Below are positions 1 through 6,657 of a stretch of DNA of 15,552 bases, piece by piece; positions within the stretch are counted from its first letter, which is position 1, and each line of letters opens with the position of its first letter. The DNA is taken from the NCBI RefSeq assembly GCF_001424185.1, contig NZ_LMOM01000035.1, positions 2,054-17,605 on the forward strand, written 5' to 3'. The position numbers and the translations under genes were made by a program. The notes under the pieces are model-generated. The model did not search any database. It was not told the origin of the DNA and worked only from the letters and a program-made list of their open reading frames with translations. The stretch is from Deinococcus sp. Leaf326. Lineage in GTDB: Bacteria > Deinococcota > Deinococci > Deinococcales > Deinococcaceae.

Positions 1-114
1 TGCCTCCAGATGGCGCAGCAACCAAGTCCACCGACCGTCGACACTCCAGCCCAGATTGGCACGGTGGTAGCAGTGTGCCAGCGCACTGGCCAGGATGGAG
101 GCAGAAGGGTTCAT
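1..114 (-). CDS. Hypothetical protein, N-terminal 38 residues only
   Basis: The reading frame starts at an ATG at 114 and stays open to the window edge, giving 38 residues (MNPSASILASALAHCYHR...). Its ATG overlaps the TGA of the preceding 43-residue ORF as ATGA, so it is probably read by translational coupling as the third gene of a minus-strand cluster. The fragment has several Trp and His residues and no signal peptide. I do not recognise the family and infer no function. The rest of the gene lies outside the window. Confidence 0.5.
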   Translation of the reverse strand, partial: MNPSASILASALAHCYHRANLGWSVDGRWTWLLRHLEA

Positions 115-242
115 CCGTCGTCATTGACCGCGAAGAGCATGCCTCGATTTGAGTTTTCGCGCAGATCTGCCCAGCCGGCTGGAAGCATGATGAATGCTGT
201 GTCGTGGTACTCACGAAGAAGCAAGCTGAGAAAGTTCGTCAT
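111..242 (-). CDS. Small hypothetical protein, 43 aa
   Basis: This short ORF begins MTNFLSLLLREYHDTAFIML and ends in DDG. Its ATG overlaps the stop of the upstream gene as ATGA, and its own TGA overlaps the start of the next gene as ATGA. Two successive four-base overlaps in the same direction are unlikely by chance and are the main reason to accept so short a gene. The product has a hydrophobic N-terminal third without a typical signal peptide and no recognisable domain. Expression presumably depends on coupling to the upstream gene, since it has no separate ribosome binding site of note. Confidence 0.55.
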   Translation of the reverse strand: MTNFLSLLLREYHDTAFIMLPAGWADLRENSNRGMLFAVNDDG

Positions 243-643
243 GCTGCACCCGTCGGAAGCGTCACGAGAACGCGGTCCAGGATGCAGTCCCGCCCGAAGA
301 CGTTCTGTTCCGTGGTCAGGAGGGTGGTGAGCTGCTCCAAACCCTGAGTCAGGGCAGCAGGGTCCAAATTCAAGAGCGGTGCGTTGAGCTGTTGGTGCCA
401 GGCGCCACTGCGCCAGGTATAACCGCGCCCTTTGGCCTGATACCTGATGGTATAGGTCTCCCCTTCGAGACTGAAGCTCAAGATCAGAAATGCCTGTGCA
501 ACAGCCGAAGAGAGAAGGAGCGTCTGATCAGGACACGGCTGTTCGGGACGAGGACGTAAGAAAGCCCGCAGGTGCTCAGCTTGCTGGTGCACATCCTGCT
601 GGGTAGGTAAAGACATCAGATTGATAGGGGCGAGGGGCGTCAT
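239..643 (-). CDS. Hypothetical protein, 134 aa, first gene of a coupled cluster
   Basis: I chose the ATG at 643 (MTPLAPINLM...) over an in-frame start at 688 because a GAGG-type ribosome binding site lies about eight bases before it; an ATG nine codons further in is a possible alternative. The 134-residue protein is soluble-looking, with a central segment SFSLEGETYTIRYQAKGRGYTW that resembles beta strands, followed by a Leu-rich helix (LTQGLEQLTTLLTTEQ). No known family is recognised. Its TGA overlaps the ATG of the 43-residue gene, which makes it the promoter-proximal member of a three-gene cluster read leftward. Confidence 0.6.
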   Translation of the reverse strand: MTPLAPINLMSLPTQQDVHQQAEHLRAFLRPRPEQPCPDQTLLLSSAVAQAFLILSFSLEGETYTIRYQAKGRGYTWRSGAWHQQLNAPLLNLDPAALTQGLEQLTTLLTTEQNVFGRDCILDRVLVTLPTGAA

Positions 644-743
644 AGAGCCATCCTCAGTAGGGCACCCTGAAGCGAACGGGCGTCTCACAGCTACTGTGAA
701 GAAAGTCTTTCACCCTCTTGCCCGCTTCGGATAGTGGTTGTCC

Positions 744-830
744 CTAGTTTCCTTGGCAGATGCCCAGGAAGGCCAAGACTTCTCGCAGCACCTTCCAAGT
801 GACCTTGGGTTGACCGACCTCAGGTTTCTA
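744..830 (-). pseudogene. Possible 3' remnant of an insertion-sequence transposase
   Basis: On the minus strand the residues PEVGQPKVTWKVLREVLAFL, then GICQGN and a TAG stop, form a short protein-like tail that reads like the C-terminus of an IS transposase. Just upstream in the same frame is another TAG, and no longer frame exists, so if real it is a broken remnant. The family assignment is from memory of similar C-termini in Deinococcus insertion sequences and is weak. I could not identify terminal inverted repeats or a target-site duplication. Confidence 0.28.
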
Positions 831-1059
831 TCGGTGCTGGAGCAGACCGAACGGAGAAGTCTCTACTCCTGTGGGCGGTGAACGAAGTTACAGAGGTGTC
901 CTGTCGCTGACGACGCACGTCAGACCGTTGCCCTTCGGCCGCACCCCCGCAATTGTCCGCACTGTCCTCGGGTCTCTGGTCAACGACGGGAGATCACCAC
1001 GGCCCCCCGTGAAGTTGTGGCCACCATCCACACCCGCCTCCTTTGAGGGTTGGCCAGGA

Positions 1060-1077
1060 GTGATAACGCGTCATCAC
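1060..1077. repeat. Near-perfect palindrome GTGATAACGCGTCATCAC
   Basis: The arms GTGAT and ATCAC flank ACGCGT, with one mismatched pair in 18 bases. Such a dyad could be a repressor or recombinase binding site. No adjacent gene identifies the protein that would bind it. Confidence 0.5.
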
Positions 1078-1081
1078 AACT

Positions 1082-1100
1082 CCTGCGGCGAGGCCGCAGG
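1082..1100. repeat. Inverted repeat, 8-bp stem with 3-base loop
   Basis: CCTGCGGC and GCCGCAGG pair perfectly around GAG. There is no T-run on either side, so this is not a classical intrinsic terminator; it may be a structural element of a non-coding transcript. Confidence 0.55.
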
Positions 1101-1162
1101 GTGTGTGTGGGGAGAGAGGATAAGACTGCACCGCGTACCCCTTCATCCGCTTCCGCCATCGC

Positions 1163-1201
1163 CCCGCTCAGGGGGTTCCCAACCAGACCTGAGCGGGTCT
1201 T
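1163..1201 (+). terminator. Candidate intrinsic terminator
   Basis: CCCGCTCAGG at 1163-1172 pairs perfectly with CCTGAGCGGG at 1188-1197 around a 15-base loop and is followed by TCTTT. The stem is strong but the T-tract is weak. No plus-strand gene is recognisable upstream, so what it would terminate is unknown. Confidence 0.4.
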
Positions 1202-1288
1202 TGCCGACCACCGAGACATCTGCACCCGGAGCAGTTCATCTCTCTCCCTTCTTTTTTTAGCTGTCACTTTTGTCACTTCCGTGACCCC

Positions 1289-1608
1289 CTGACCCGCAGG
1301 GACTGGCCTGGAGTGGCCCTCACCGACCACTGGGGGATCTGTGCCTGGAGCGTCTCCCCTCTTTTTTTAGCTGTCCGTTCTGTCCGTTCCGCGATCCTCT
1401 ACCCCGCAGTGGACTGCACCTGGCCGCCACCCCCAACTCTGTTGTTCGAGCAACAGGGACGAAAACAGCGGAAAGCAAGCGCCGCTTTTTCACCCCACCT
1501 TGACCCGTCGAGACCCGCCGGGTGGGCGAATTTCAGGACGCGCATGCTTTCCGTTGTGTCCTGCCAGACCCGGTCTCCGACGCTCGTGCTGCCCGAGGAG
1601 GGTGGCCC
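1289..1608. repeat. Tandem repeat unit 1 (about 320 bp)
   Basis: The unit starts at CTGACCCGCAG and has two modules. The first carries CTCACCGACC, CCTGGAGCG, a T7 tract and the period-9 repeat CTGTCCGTT twice. The second carries ACCCCCAACTCTGTT, a CTGTTG...CAACAG hairpin, a GAAAACAGCGGAAAGCAAGC segment, and then AATTTCAGGACGCGCATGCT. The same order recurs 320-322 bases downstream with high identity, including some small insertions. No ORF with domain content spans it. Such blocks resemble small non-coding repeats known in deinococci, but I cannot match it to a named family. Confidence 0.85.
1467..1490 (+). terminator. Terminator-like hairpin inside repeat unit 1
   Basis: AGCGG (1467-1471) pairs with CCGCT (1482-1486) around a ten-base loop and is followed by TTTT; flanking A-rich sequence can extend the stem. 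An equivalent hairpin lies in the second unit near 1788-1811. The stem is short, so termination activity is uncertain. Confidence 0.3.
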
Positions 1609-1925
1609 CTGACCCGCAGTGGACTGGGCCTGGAAGAGCCCTCACCGACCCCCGGGGATTCTGCGCCTGGAGCGTTTCTCCTCTTTTTTTACCTGTCGGT
1701 TCTGTCGGTTCTGCGTCCCTATGACCCGCAGTGGACTGAACCTGGCCGCTACCCCCAACTCTGTTTTCGAGCAACAGGGACGAAAACAGCGGAAAGCAAG
1801 CGCCGCTTTTGCACCCCACCCTGACTCGTCGAGCCCCGCCGGGTGGATGAATTTCAGGACGCGCATGCTTTCCGTCGTGTCATGCCAGACCCGGTCTCCA
1901 ACCCTCGGGAGGCCCCACGCGCGTG
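1609..1925. repeat. Tandem repeat unit 2 (about 317 bp)
   Basis: This is the downstream copy of the preceding unit, in the same orientation and directly abutting it. It retains the CTGACCCGCAG start, the T7 tract at 1684-1690, the period-9 repeat (CTGTCGGTT twice) and the GAAAACAGCGGAAAGCAAGC segment at 1782. Differences are mostly point changes plus a lost GTT triplet in the hairpin near 1768. Similarity fades after about 1910. The divergence shows the duplication is not recent. Confidence 0.85.
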
Positions 1926-2250
1926 CCCCCTCAACGGCCCGCAGGGACCGGCAAAAGACACGACAGTTGACGACCCCTCGGTCGTCATCGAGAGGCCATT
2001 CTCCGCGTCCCAGAGGGCAGATCTCAGCGCGCGCCAACGGTCGCGTTCTGTCGCTCAGCGTGGGGCTCCGGAGGGCGTTTCACCTCCGCTGGCTCTCCCC
2101 ACTTCCAAGGAGCGCCTCCGGCCTGATCGTTCGCTATTTTTCACGAAAATGAAAGAAACGGACCGTTTGCAGCCCTCTCTAGACCGTTCTACCCCCTACC
2201 CAGACACTCTTAGTGGGGGCGGTCAACCTGTCTCTTTGGGGAAGGCTGAG
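1926..2250. other. Gene-free stretch between repeats and the first gene fragment
   Basis: No convincing gene on either strand. It contains a 7-bp hairpin (GACGACC/GGTCGTC, 1969-1986, loop CCTC), a small dyad TTTTCACGAAAA near 2144-2155, and a locally AT-richer patch around 2135-2165. Nothing else is recognisable. Confidence 0.45.
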
Positions 2251-2709
2251 CTACGGGTTCATGGCCCGGAGTATTTCTGCCTGATGGGGCTTCAGGAGCT
2301 CGGCGAACAGATGCACCAGGTCTCCACTCAATCCAGGCTTCCGCTCGAGCGACTGGAGGTCTCGCCGGTACCGGTACAGCACTTCCGGCGTCTTCGGCGT
2401 CGGCCACGTCCGCAACGTCGCCAGCGTCACCCGGCTCCCCTCCGCCTCCGGCTTCACCCACACCTTCAGGGACAGCGGCGACGTCAGGATGATCCGCTCG
2501 CCGTAGAGCAGCTGCACCGGCTCGACCCGCGTGTAGAAGAAGTCATCTCCCGCCTTTTTGCCCCCCGCCTGGTCCCGCCCCCGAGTACTGTGCGTCGACG
2601 TCAGCTGGGCTTCGCCGATCGGCGTGCGGTTGTCTGCCAGGATCGCCAGACCCAGCCGGTTTGCCACGTGCCGCCCGTACTGCTCCTGCGCCGCCCGGCG
2701 GATGGCCAC
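2251..2709 (-). CDS. Hypothetical protein, probably missing its N-terminus
   Basis: The frame from a GTG at 2709 encodes 152 residues (first codon read as Met, then AIRRAAQEQYGRHVANRLGL) with good protein character: a basic N-terminal helix, a middle beta-rich part (DFFYTRVEPVQLLYGERIIL) and a C-terminal helical tail ending AEILRAMNP. In-frame codons continue upstream as PEIQLKV before GC-rich low-complexity residues and stops, and no ribosome binding site precedes the GTG. I therefore infer that the original start was lost at a rearrangement near 2710-2735, where an opposite-strand fragment begins. Family not recognised. Confidence 0.5.
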   Translation of the reverse strand: MAIRRAAQEQYGRHVANRLGLAILADNRTPIGEAQLTSTHSTRGRDQAGGKKAGDDFFYTRVEPVQLLYGERIILTSPLSLKVWVKPEAEGSRVTLATLRTWPTPKTPEVLYRYRRDLQSLERKPGLSGDLVHLFAELLKPHQAEILRAMNP

Positions 2710-2714
2710 CTTGA

Positions 2715-3395
2715 GTTGGATCTCTGGCCCCCGGCGACCGCGACTGGCCCCCCTACGTCCGCCTCACCTACGGCAGATACGAGCCCCGCTACGTCAGCGG
2801 GGTTGAGGAGGCTGCCCCCTACCAGCTACAGGGCGTGGGCTAGCTGATCCGGTATGGCTACCACGTCACAGGCCTGCTGCACGATGGCCTGGATCGGCTG
2901 TCAGATGAGGCTGTGCTCGCGGTGGCCACGCTGAAAGACTGTGCCGAGGAACTCCGGTACAAAAAGGAGTCGGATGAGACGAAAGAACTGTTGCTGGAGG
3001 TGCAGGCGCAGTTGATCTCCCGCCTACGCCTATGTCATCTGCCTACGAGCGCAGACCTCTACAGCGCAGAAGAGGCCGCAAGCGTGATGGACCGCTGGGA
3101 GTTAGAGAGTCAGAACGCGCACACGGACGCAGCCCGGATCATGAAGGACTATCTGGCGGACGTTCGGGATGTCCTGCAACGCCTGGAGGTGGAGGATGTG
3201 CAGCGCAGCCCGGTGGTGGACACGCAGACGCCAGAGGAGATCCAAGCGGCCACGATCACGCAGCTGCGGGCACTTCTTGCCCAGTTGGAAGAAGGAGCGT
3301 TCGCAGTGCGTGAGGTGCGGACCACGCCGCGCGGCTGGCTGGAGGAGATCATCATCCAAGGCCGCCGCGAGTCTACAGAGCGTAGAGAGTCATAG
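2715..3395 (+). pseudogene. Truncated hypothetical gene with an in-frame TAG
   Basis: From just after a TGA at 2712 the frame reads LAPGDRDWPPYVRLTYGRYE, then EAAPYQLQGVG, hits TAG at 2841-2843, and continues without loss of protein character as LIRYGYHVTGLLHDGLDRLS into a 160-residue open part from a GTG at 2913. The latter is rich in charged helical segments (KDCAEELRYKKESDETKELL, then repeated Gln/Leu/Glu heptad-like stretches), suggesting a coiled-coil or helical bundle. The end reads RRESTERRES, a small duplication. The 5' end appears cut at the junction with the opposite-strand fragment. If the downstream part is expressed it would start at 2913 or nearby; no ribosome binding site stands out. 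No family recognised. Confidence 0.5.
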
Positions 3396-3497
3396 AAGCA
3401 AGTCGATGTCTACATTGTGGGAAACGGGTCCACGGAGCGTCACCGTAAGCCGGCAGAGAAGTGACAAAGTCCTCCTCATCTGCAGGTTGCAATCCTC

Positions 3498-4874
3498 TTA
3501 ATTCAGCCTGAGTCTCACGGCGTTGCTCGTCCGGATGATGGCTCCGTCTTGCCCTCTGACGTTCACAGTAAGCTGGTTTGTACAATTTCCGTTGAGGGTG
3601 CATTTTGCCGTGATCTGCACTAGATACGCATTTGGTGCCCCTGTCGGCACGACGGTCAGGCCGCTGACCGTGTGAAACGGAAACGCTGGCTCCGCCGTTA
3701 CCGTGAAGGTGGGGATGCCGCTATACCCCCCAGAGGGTGACAGGGTAAGCGGGAGCGTAATCGTCCGGGATGTGTTGTAGGGAATGGTATAAGAGCTTGT
3801 GCTCCCGGGGTCAAGCGCCAAACTGAAGTCCGGGTTGTTCACCGTCAGCGCCGTAGCCGCGCTCGTCACCACAGCCGCGCCGCTCCCCAGATCTACGCTC
3901 GCCGTGATCTGCGTTGTGCCCACCTTCACGCCGGTCGCCACCCCAGTCGCCGGATCGATGGTCGCCACACTGGGGTCACTGCTGGCAAACCTCACGGTCG
4001 TAGCACACTCGGCGGGCGTGGTCGTTACCGTCGCCTTGAAGGTGGTGGTACCCGCAACGGCCAAAGTCGGCGCGTTGGGTGTCACCGTTACGCTGTCCAC
4101 CGAGCATGTGAACCGGCCCACCGCCACGATGACGCTGAAGTCGAAGGGGTCGCTGACCGGCGTGCTGTTGTTCAGGTCGGCGGCGAAGGTGACCAGGGCG
4201 CTTTGCCCAGCGCCTAGCGGCGCGGGGAGTTGCCACCCACCCGGCGCGCGACCTGCGATGACCTGACCGACGGGCACGGTCGGTGTCAGGGCGCTGGTGT
4301 CGAGTGCGCTGTACGGTGTGGCGTTGGGATCAGGAATCGCGCTGACCGTGCCCGAGGCGATGCTCAGTAGCTTGCCAGCCACAGGCGTGAGGTCAGACGC
4401 CCGGCTGGACGCATCGGTGCCCCCGTAGGTCGTGAGCCGGGTGAAGTAGCTACTGCCCGGTATCGGTGGGGGGGTCTGGCTGGTCGTGGTCGTGGGGTCG
4501 GTGTCCTCGTCGGTATTCACAGGCACGAAAGTCAGGCGGGTGAGCGGCTGGGTGCCGGTGTTGGTCACGCGGTAGACCGAACGGATGTGCCGCGTGCCGT
4601 TCAGGAGGAAGGTGTCCACGGCGAGGGGGGCGAAGGTCAAGCCATTGTCGCTGACATCCGTAAAGCCCTGGGCCCTGAGGGCGGGCGTGATCTGGGTGAT
4701 GCTGGAGGCGGGGGCCACGCCAGGCTGCCCGATGTGCTCGAAGTTGATGGCGTAGAGCGGGGCACCTTGGGTGGAAACAGTGGGCGTGGCGGCTCCTGGG
4801 CTGGAGGCGGCTGGCTGACCGCAGGCTGCGAGCAGCAGGGACAGCAGGAGGAGGCTAAGGGGAAGGCGCGTCAT
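3498..4874 (-). CDS. Lipoprotein with Big_2-like Ig fold domain
   Basis: I placed the start at the ATG at 4874, preceded by GGAGGT seven bases upstream, rather than the longer frame to 5138, because the protein then opens with a lipoprotein signal peptide (MTRLPLSLLLLSLLLAAC) whose lipobox LAAC puts the acylated Cys at residue 18. The 458-residue product is Ser/Thr/Pro-rich and should be anchored on the cell surface. Residues about 40-250 form an unassigned beta-rich region. Residues about 262-345 (VTPNAPTLAVAGTTTFKATV ... ASSDPSVATIDPATGVATGV) match the pattern of bacterial Ig-like group 2 domains, often found in adhesins and surface proteins. The last 110 residues may be another beta domain with a Cys pair (KCTLNGNC). 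The ligand is unknown. It is transcribed divergently from the SH3b gene. Confidence 0.85.
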   Translation of the reverse strand: MTRLPLSLLLLSLLLAACGQPAASSPGAATPTVSTQGAPLYAINFEHIGQPGVAPASSITQITPALRAQGFTDVSDNGLTFAPLAVDTFLLNGTRHIRSVYRVTNTGTQPLTRLTFVPVNTDEDTDPTTTTSQTPPPIPGSSYFTRLTTYGGTDASSRASDLTPVAGKLLSIASGTVSAIPDPNATPYSALDTSALTPTVPVGQVIAGRAPGGWQLPAPLGAGQSALVTFAADLNNSTPVSDPFDFSVIVAVGRFTCSVDSVTVTPNAPTLAVAGTTTFKATVTTTPAECATTVRFASSDPSVATIDPATGVATGVKVGTTQITASVDLGSGAAVVTSAATALTVNNPDFSLALDPGSTSSYTIPYNTSRTITLPLTLSPSGGYSGIPTFTVTAEPAFPFHTVSGLTVVPTGAPNAYLVQITAKCTLNGNCTNQLTVNVRGQDGAIIRTSNAVRLRLN

Positions 4875-4920
4875 AGTTGACCTCCATGTCCAGGGGCAAG
4901 GTGTGTACCTGATGAGTTCA

Positions 4921-4948
4921 AGAATACACGGCGATGAGGGGCTGACAA
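4921..4948 (-). promoter_or_regulatory. Putative sigma-70-type promoter of the lipoprotein gene
   Basis: On the minus strand TTGTCA (4943-4948) and TATTCT (4921-4926) are separated by 16 bases. The -10 box lies 46 bases from the lipoprotein ATG, leaving room for a leader of about 40 bases. Both boxes are imperfect matches. Confidence 0.4.
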
Positions 4949-5156
4949 AGGGGCAAAAAAATGAGAATAAGACGGGTGTGAATGACCGTCGTGATCTGTG
5001 TGTACGCTCTATGCGCGGCGCTCTCCCTCTCCTTGACCCGTCACAACCTGCGGCGGCTGTCAACGCCTTATCGCCGTCATTTATGTGATCACGAAGGGTG
5101 AATTCAGCTGGCTGAAGTAGGTCGCTCGCCTCAAGCACCGTTCTGGAGGACTGCCC

Positions 5157-5444
5157 ATGAAGAAACTGCTCGCGTGCCTGGCCCTGACCCTTGCCCCTGC
5201 CTTCGCCCTGCAGGTCACCACCACGGAGAACCTCAACCTCCGCAGTGGGGCCGCCAAGACCGCCCCAGTCCTGAGCCAGGTGCCCAAGGGGACGCAGTTG
5301 GAGATCGGTGCGTGCAGCCAGTTCTGCCCGGTGGTCTACCAGGGGCGGCGGGGTTACGTCGCGCGGGCCTACCTGAAGGCGACCCCTACGCCCACCCTTC
5401 CTCAGGTGACCATCCCTGCACGTCCGGCCAACCCGGGCACATAA
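5157..5444 (+). CDS. Secreted SH3b-domain protein, 95 aa
   Basis: The ATG at 5157 is preceded by GGAGG about seven bases upstream. The protein has a signal peptide (MKKLLACLALTLAPAFA) and then one bacterial SH3 domain from about residue 18 to 73, with the typical NLNLRSG motif, the PKGTQLEI strand and GYVARAYL near the end. Two cysteines (53 and 57) lie close together and could form a disulfide. The tail is Pro/Thr-rich. Bacterial SH3 domains commonly bind cell-wall peptides, so an envelope role is likely, but the ligand is not known. The next ORF starts six bases after its stop. Confidence 0.88.
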   Translation: MKKLLACLALTLAPAFALQVTTTENLNLRSGAAKTAPVLSQVPKGTQLEIGACSQFCPVVYQGRRGYVARAYLKATPTPTLPQVTIPARPANPGT

Positions 5445-5450
5445 AGGATC

Positions 5451-5708
5451 ATGCTGCTATCCTGGAGCAAAGACTGGAATGTCGCCATTACGCCAGCCAC
5501 ATTGCTGAGGGTGCTTGACGTTGGGGGTGGCGCGGACCTCGAATCCACAGTGCTGGCACATGTCGCCAAGCAGTCGGATCTGACTCCTTACACCGACGTG
5601 CTGGATCGGCTCAGCGTGTCTACGCTCTCATACGTGAAATATCAGGGGAAAGCTACATCAATCGCTGGAGAAGCGCAGCGCTTGCGACGACGAGCTTTTG
5701 TCCTTTGA
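5451..5708 (+). CDS. Hypothetical protein, 85 aa
   Basis: This ORF begins six bases after the SH3b gene (MLLSWSKDWNVAITPATLLR), with AAAGGA only a few bases before the ATG, a tight spacing. It lacks the signal peptide seen on both neighbours. The sequence contains plausible amphipathic helices (LESTVLAHVAKQSDLTPYTD) and a basic C-terminus. No family is recognised. It may be a small coupled gene or a leftover fragment. Confidence 0.42.
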   Translation: MLLSWSKDWNVAITPATLLRVLDVGGGADLESTVLAHVAKQSDLTPYTDVLDRLSVSTLSYVKYQGKATSIAGEAQRLRRRAFVL

Positions 5709-5742
5709 GCACATCGCCAACAGTAAAACTGATAGGAGCACA

Positions 5743-6252
5743 ATGAAAAACTTGCTGACCGTGATCCTTCTCTCCCTCCTCGCTGCTCCTGCTCAGGCGG
5801 CCGGCACTCCGATCAAGGTGCTCATCACCGGCAGCGGCGGTCAGGAACGGCTCACGGACACCCTGTTCATCGTCGGCAAGCGCACCCGCGACGCGACTCC
5901 CCTGGAACTGGCCGTCTCCGTCACCAAGCAGACCTCGGGCGGCCGGATTTCCTCCCTCAGTCTCTTCGTCCTCAACGACGACCTGAAGCCGAGTGAGCTC
6001 GACCTCCTGGCCACGAACACCCACCGGGTCGCCACGAGCTGCTTCAACCTCAGCGTCGAGCGTCTGGGAGGAATCACGGCCTGGCTGAAGATGCTCGAGC
6101 GCCAAGGGGTACGGAAGGCAGAGGCAAGCTTTGGGCCCATGCAGGTGATGTTCAAGCGGGACCGCACGCATGACGGTCCCTATATCGAGGTTGCCATGTT
6201 CCGCACGGGGCAGCCGGGTGCGGGGCCCTGGAAGAACTACTGCACGAACTGA
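5743..6252 (+). CDS. Secreted hypothetical protein, 169 aa
   Basis: The ATG at 5743 is chosen over an in-frame upstream start at 5698 because AGGAG lies seven bases before it and because a clean signal peptide then starts the protein (MKNLLTVILLSLLAAPAQA, cleavage after residue 19). The mature part of about 150 residues contains two cysteines (100 and 167) that could form a disulfide and strands such as TPIKVLITG, ELAVSV and YIEVAMF. The family is not recognised. The product should be exported, like the SH3b protein upstream. It is followed closely by two regulator genes. Confidence 0.75.
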   Translation: MKNLLTVILLSLLAAPAQAAGTPIKVLITGSGGQERLTDTLFIVGKRTRDATPLELAVSVTKQTSGGRISSLSLFVLNDDLKPSELDLLATNTHRVATSCFNLSVERLGGITAWLKMLERQGVRKAEASFGPMQVMFKRDRTHDGPYIEVAMFRTGQPGAGPWKNYCTN

Positions 6253-6266
6253 GAAGGAAAAACCTG

Positions 6267-6326
6267 ATGAGCGAACGGAACTTCGGTAGCCTGTGCGCCA
6301 GGAGGGTCCTTACCCCTGATGTCTGA
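6267..6326 (+). CDS. Possible 19-residue leader peptide before the XRE genes
   Basis: An ATG at 6267, with AAGGA about nine bases upstream, opens a 19-codon frame (MSERNFGSLCARRVLTPDV) whose TGA at 6324-6326 lies just beyond the start codon of the first XRE gene. Translating it would carry ribosomes across that start, which has its own AGGAGGG at an unusually long distance (12 bases). This could couple or modulate expression of the regulator. It could also be chance. Confidence 0.28.
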   Translation: MSERNFGSLCARRVLTPDV

Positions 6327-6657
6327 TCAGTCCAAGTTGGCGAACAGGTACGACGATCTCTTTTTTCAGGCAGCCGACCACCCGAGTGCGCCTATGTTGA
6401 CTCGGGAGTGGCTGCGCCTGGTGCGGGAGCGGCAAGGGTTACGGCAAGTGGATGTGGCGACACGCCTGGCCGCGCTTGGACCGCAGGCTGCGTTGAGCCG
6501 TGAGCACCTCTCCAAGCTGGAGGGTGGGAAGTCTTCCTTCTCCTTTCTGGGATTTTTCCAGACAGACGGTGTACGGCAGGTGCTGAACGTTGCTCAGGCC
6601 GAGTGGGATGAACGGATGCAACAGGTTTCTGTGCCGCTGCAAAGGCGCGCTCCTTGA
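6319..6657 (+). CDS. XRE-family helix-turn-helix regulator 1, 112 aa
   Basis: Residues about 30-71 (EWLRLVRERQGLRQVDVATR ... LSREHLSKLEGGKSS) form a Cro/C1-type helix-turn-helix with the usual RxxxGLxQxxVAxRL and LSKLEGG signatures. The N-terminal 25 residues and C-terminal 35 residues are extra and probably mediate dimerisation. It likely binds DNA and may repress its own operon or the neighbouring secreted-protein gene. The stop codon overlaps the start of a second, related regulator. Regulated genes are unknown. Confidence 0.85.
   Translation: MSDQSKLANRYDDLFFQAADHPSAPMLTREWLRLVRERQGLRQVDVATRLAALGPQAALSREHLSKLEGGKSSFSFLGFFQTDGVRQVLNVAQAEWDERMQQVSVPLQRRAP

Larger units (their letters stand above)
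831..1288. other. Gene-free stretch with strong dyad symmetries and a partial repeat copy
   Basis: Overlapping frames exist on both strands but none has a convincing start, domain or codon pattern. The stretch contains an 18-base near-palindrome at 1060-1077, an 8-bp hairpin at 1082-1100 and a 10-bp hairpin at 1163-1197. Its end (about 1198-1288) is a diverged half copy of the tandem repeat that follows, recognisable by the cctggagc-like segment, the T7 tract and period-9 repeats. Confidence 0.5.

Noticed and set aside
10..330. Plus-strand ORF of 106 residues at the left edge
   Set aside because: It lies opposite the overlapping minus-strand gene cluster, is low complexity and Arg/Ser-rich, and has no ribosome binding site.
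2216..2250. Possible terminator CCCCC...GGGGG beyond the minus-strand gene
   Set aside because: The arms pair poorly and there is no T-run in the minus direction.
1619..2847. Long plus-strand ORFs (177 and 334 residues) through the repeat block and into the minus-strand gene
   Set aside because: They are Arg/Pro-rich frames typical of GC-rich shadows, run through duplicated non-coding sequence and the antisense of the 2251-2709 gene, and have no domain.
3799..4266. Plus-strand ORF of 155 residues opposite the lipoprotein gene
   Set aside because: It is the antisense of the Val/Thr-rich Big_2-like region; the minus-strand frame has signal peptide, ribosome binding site and domain.
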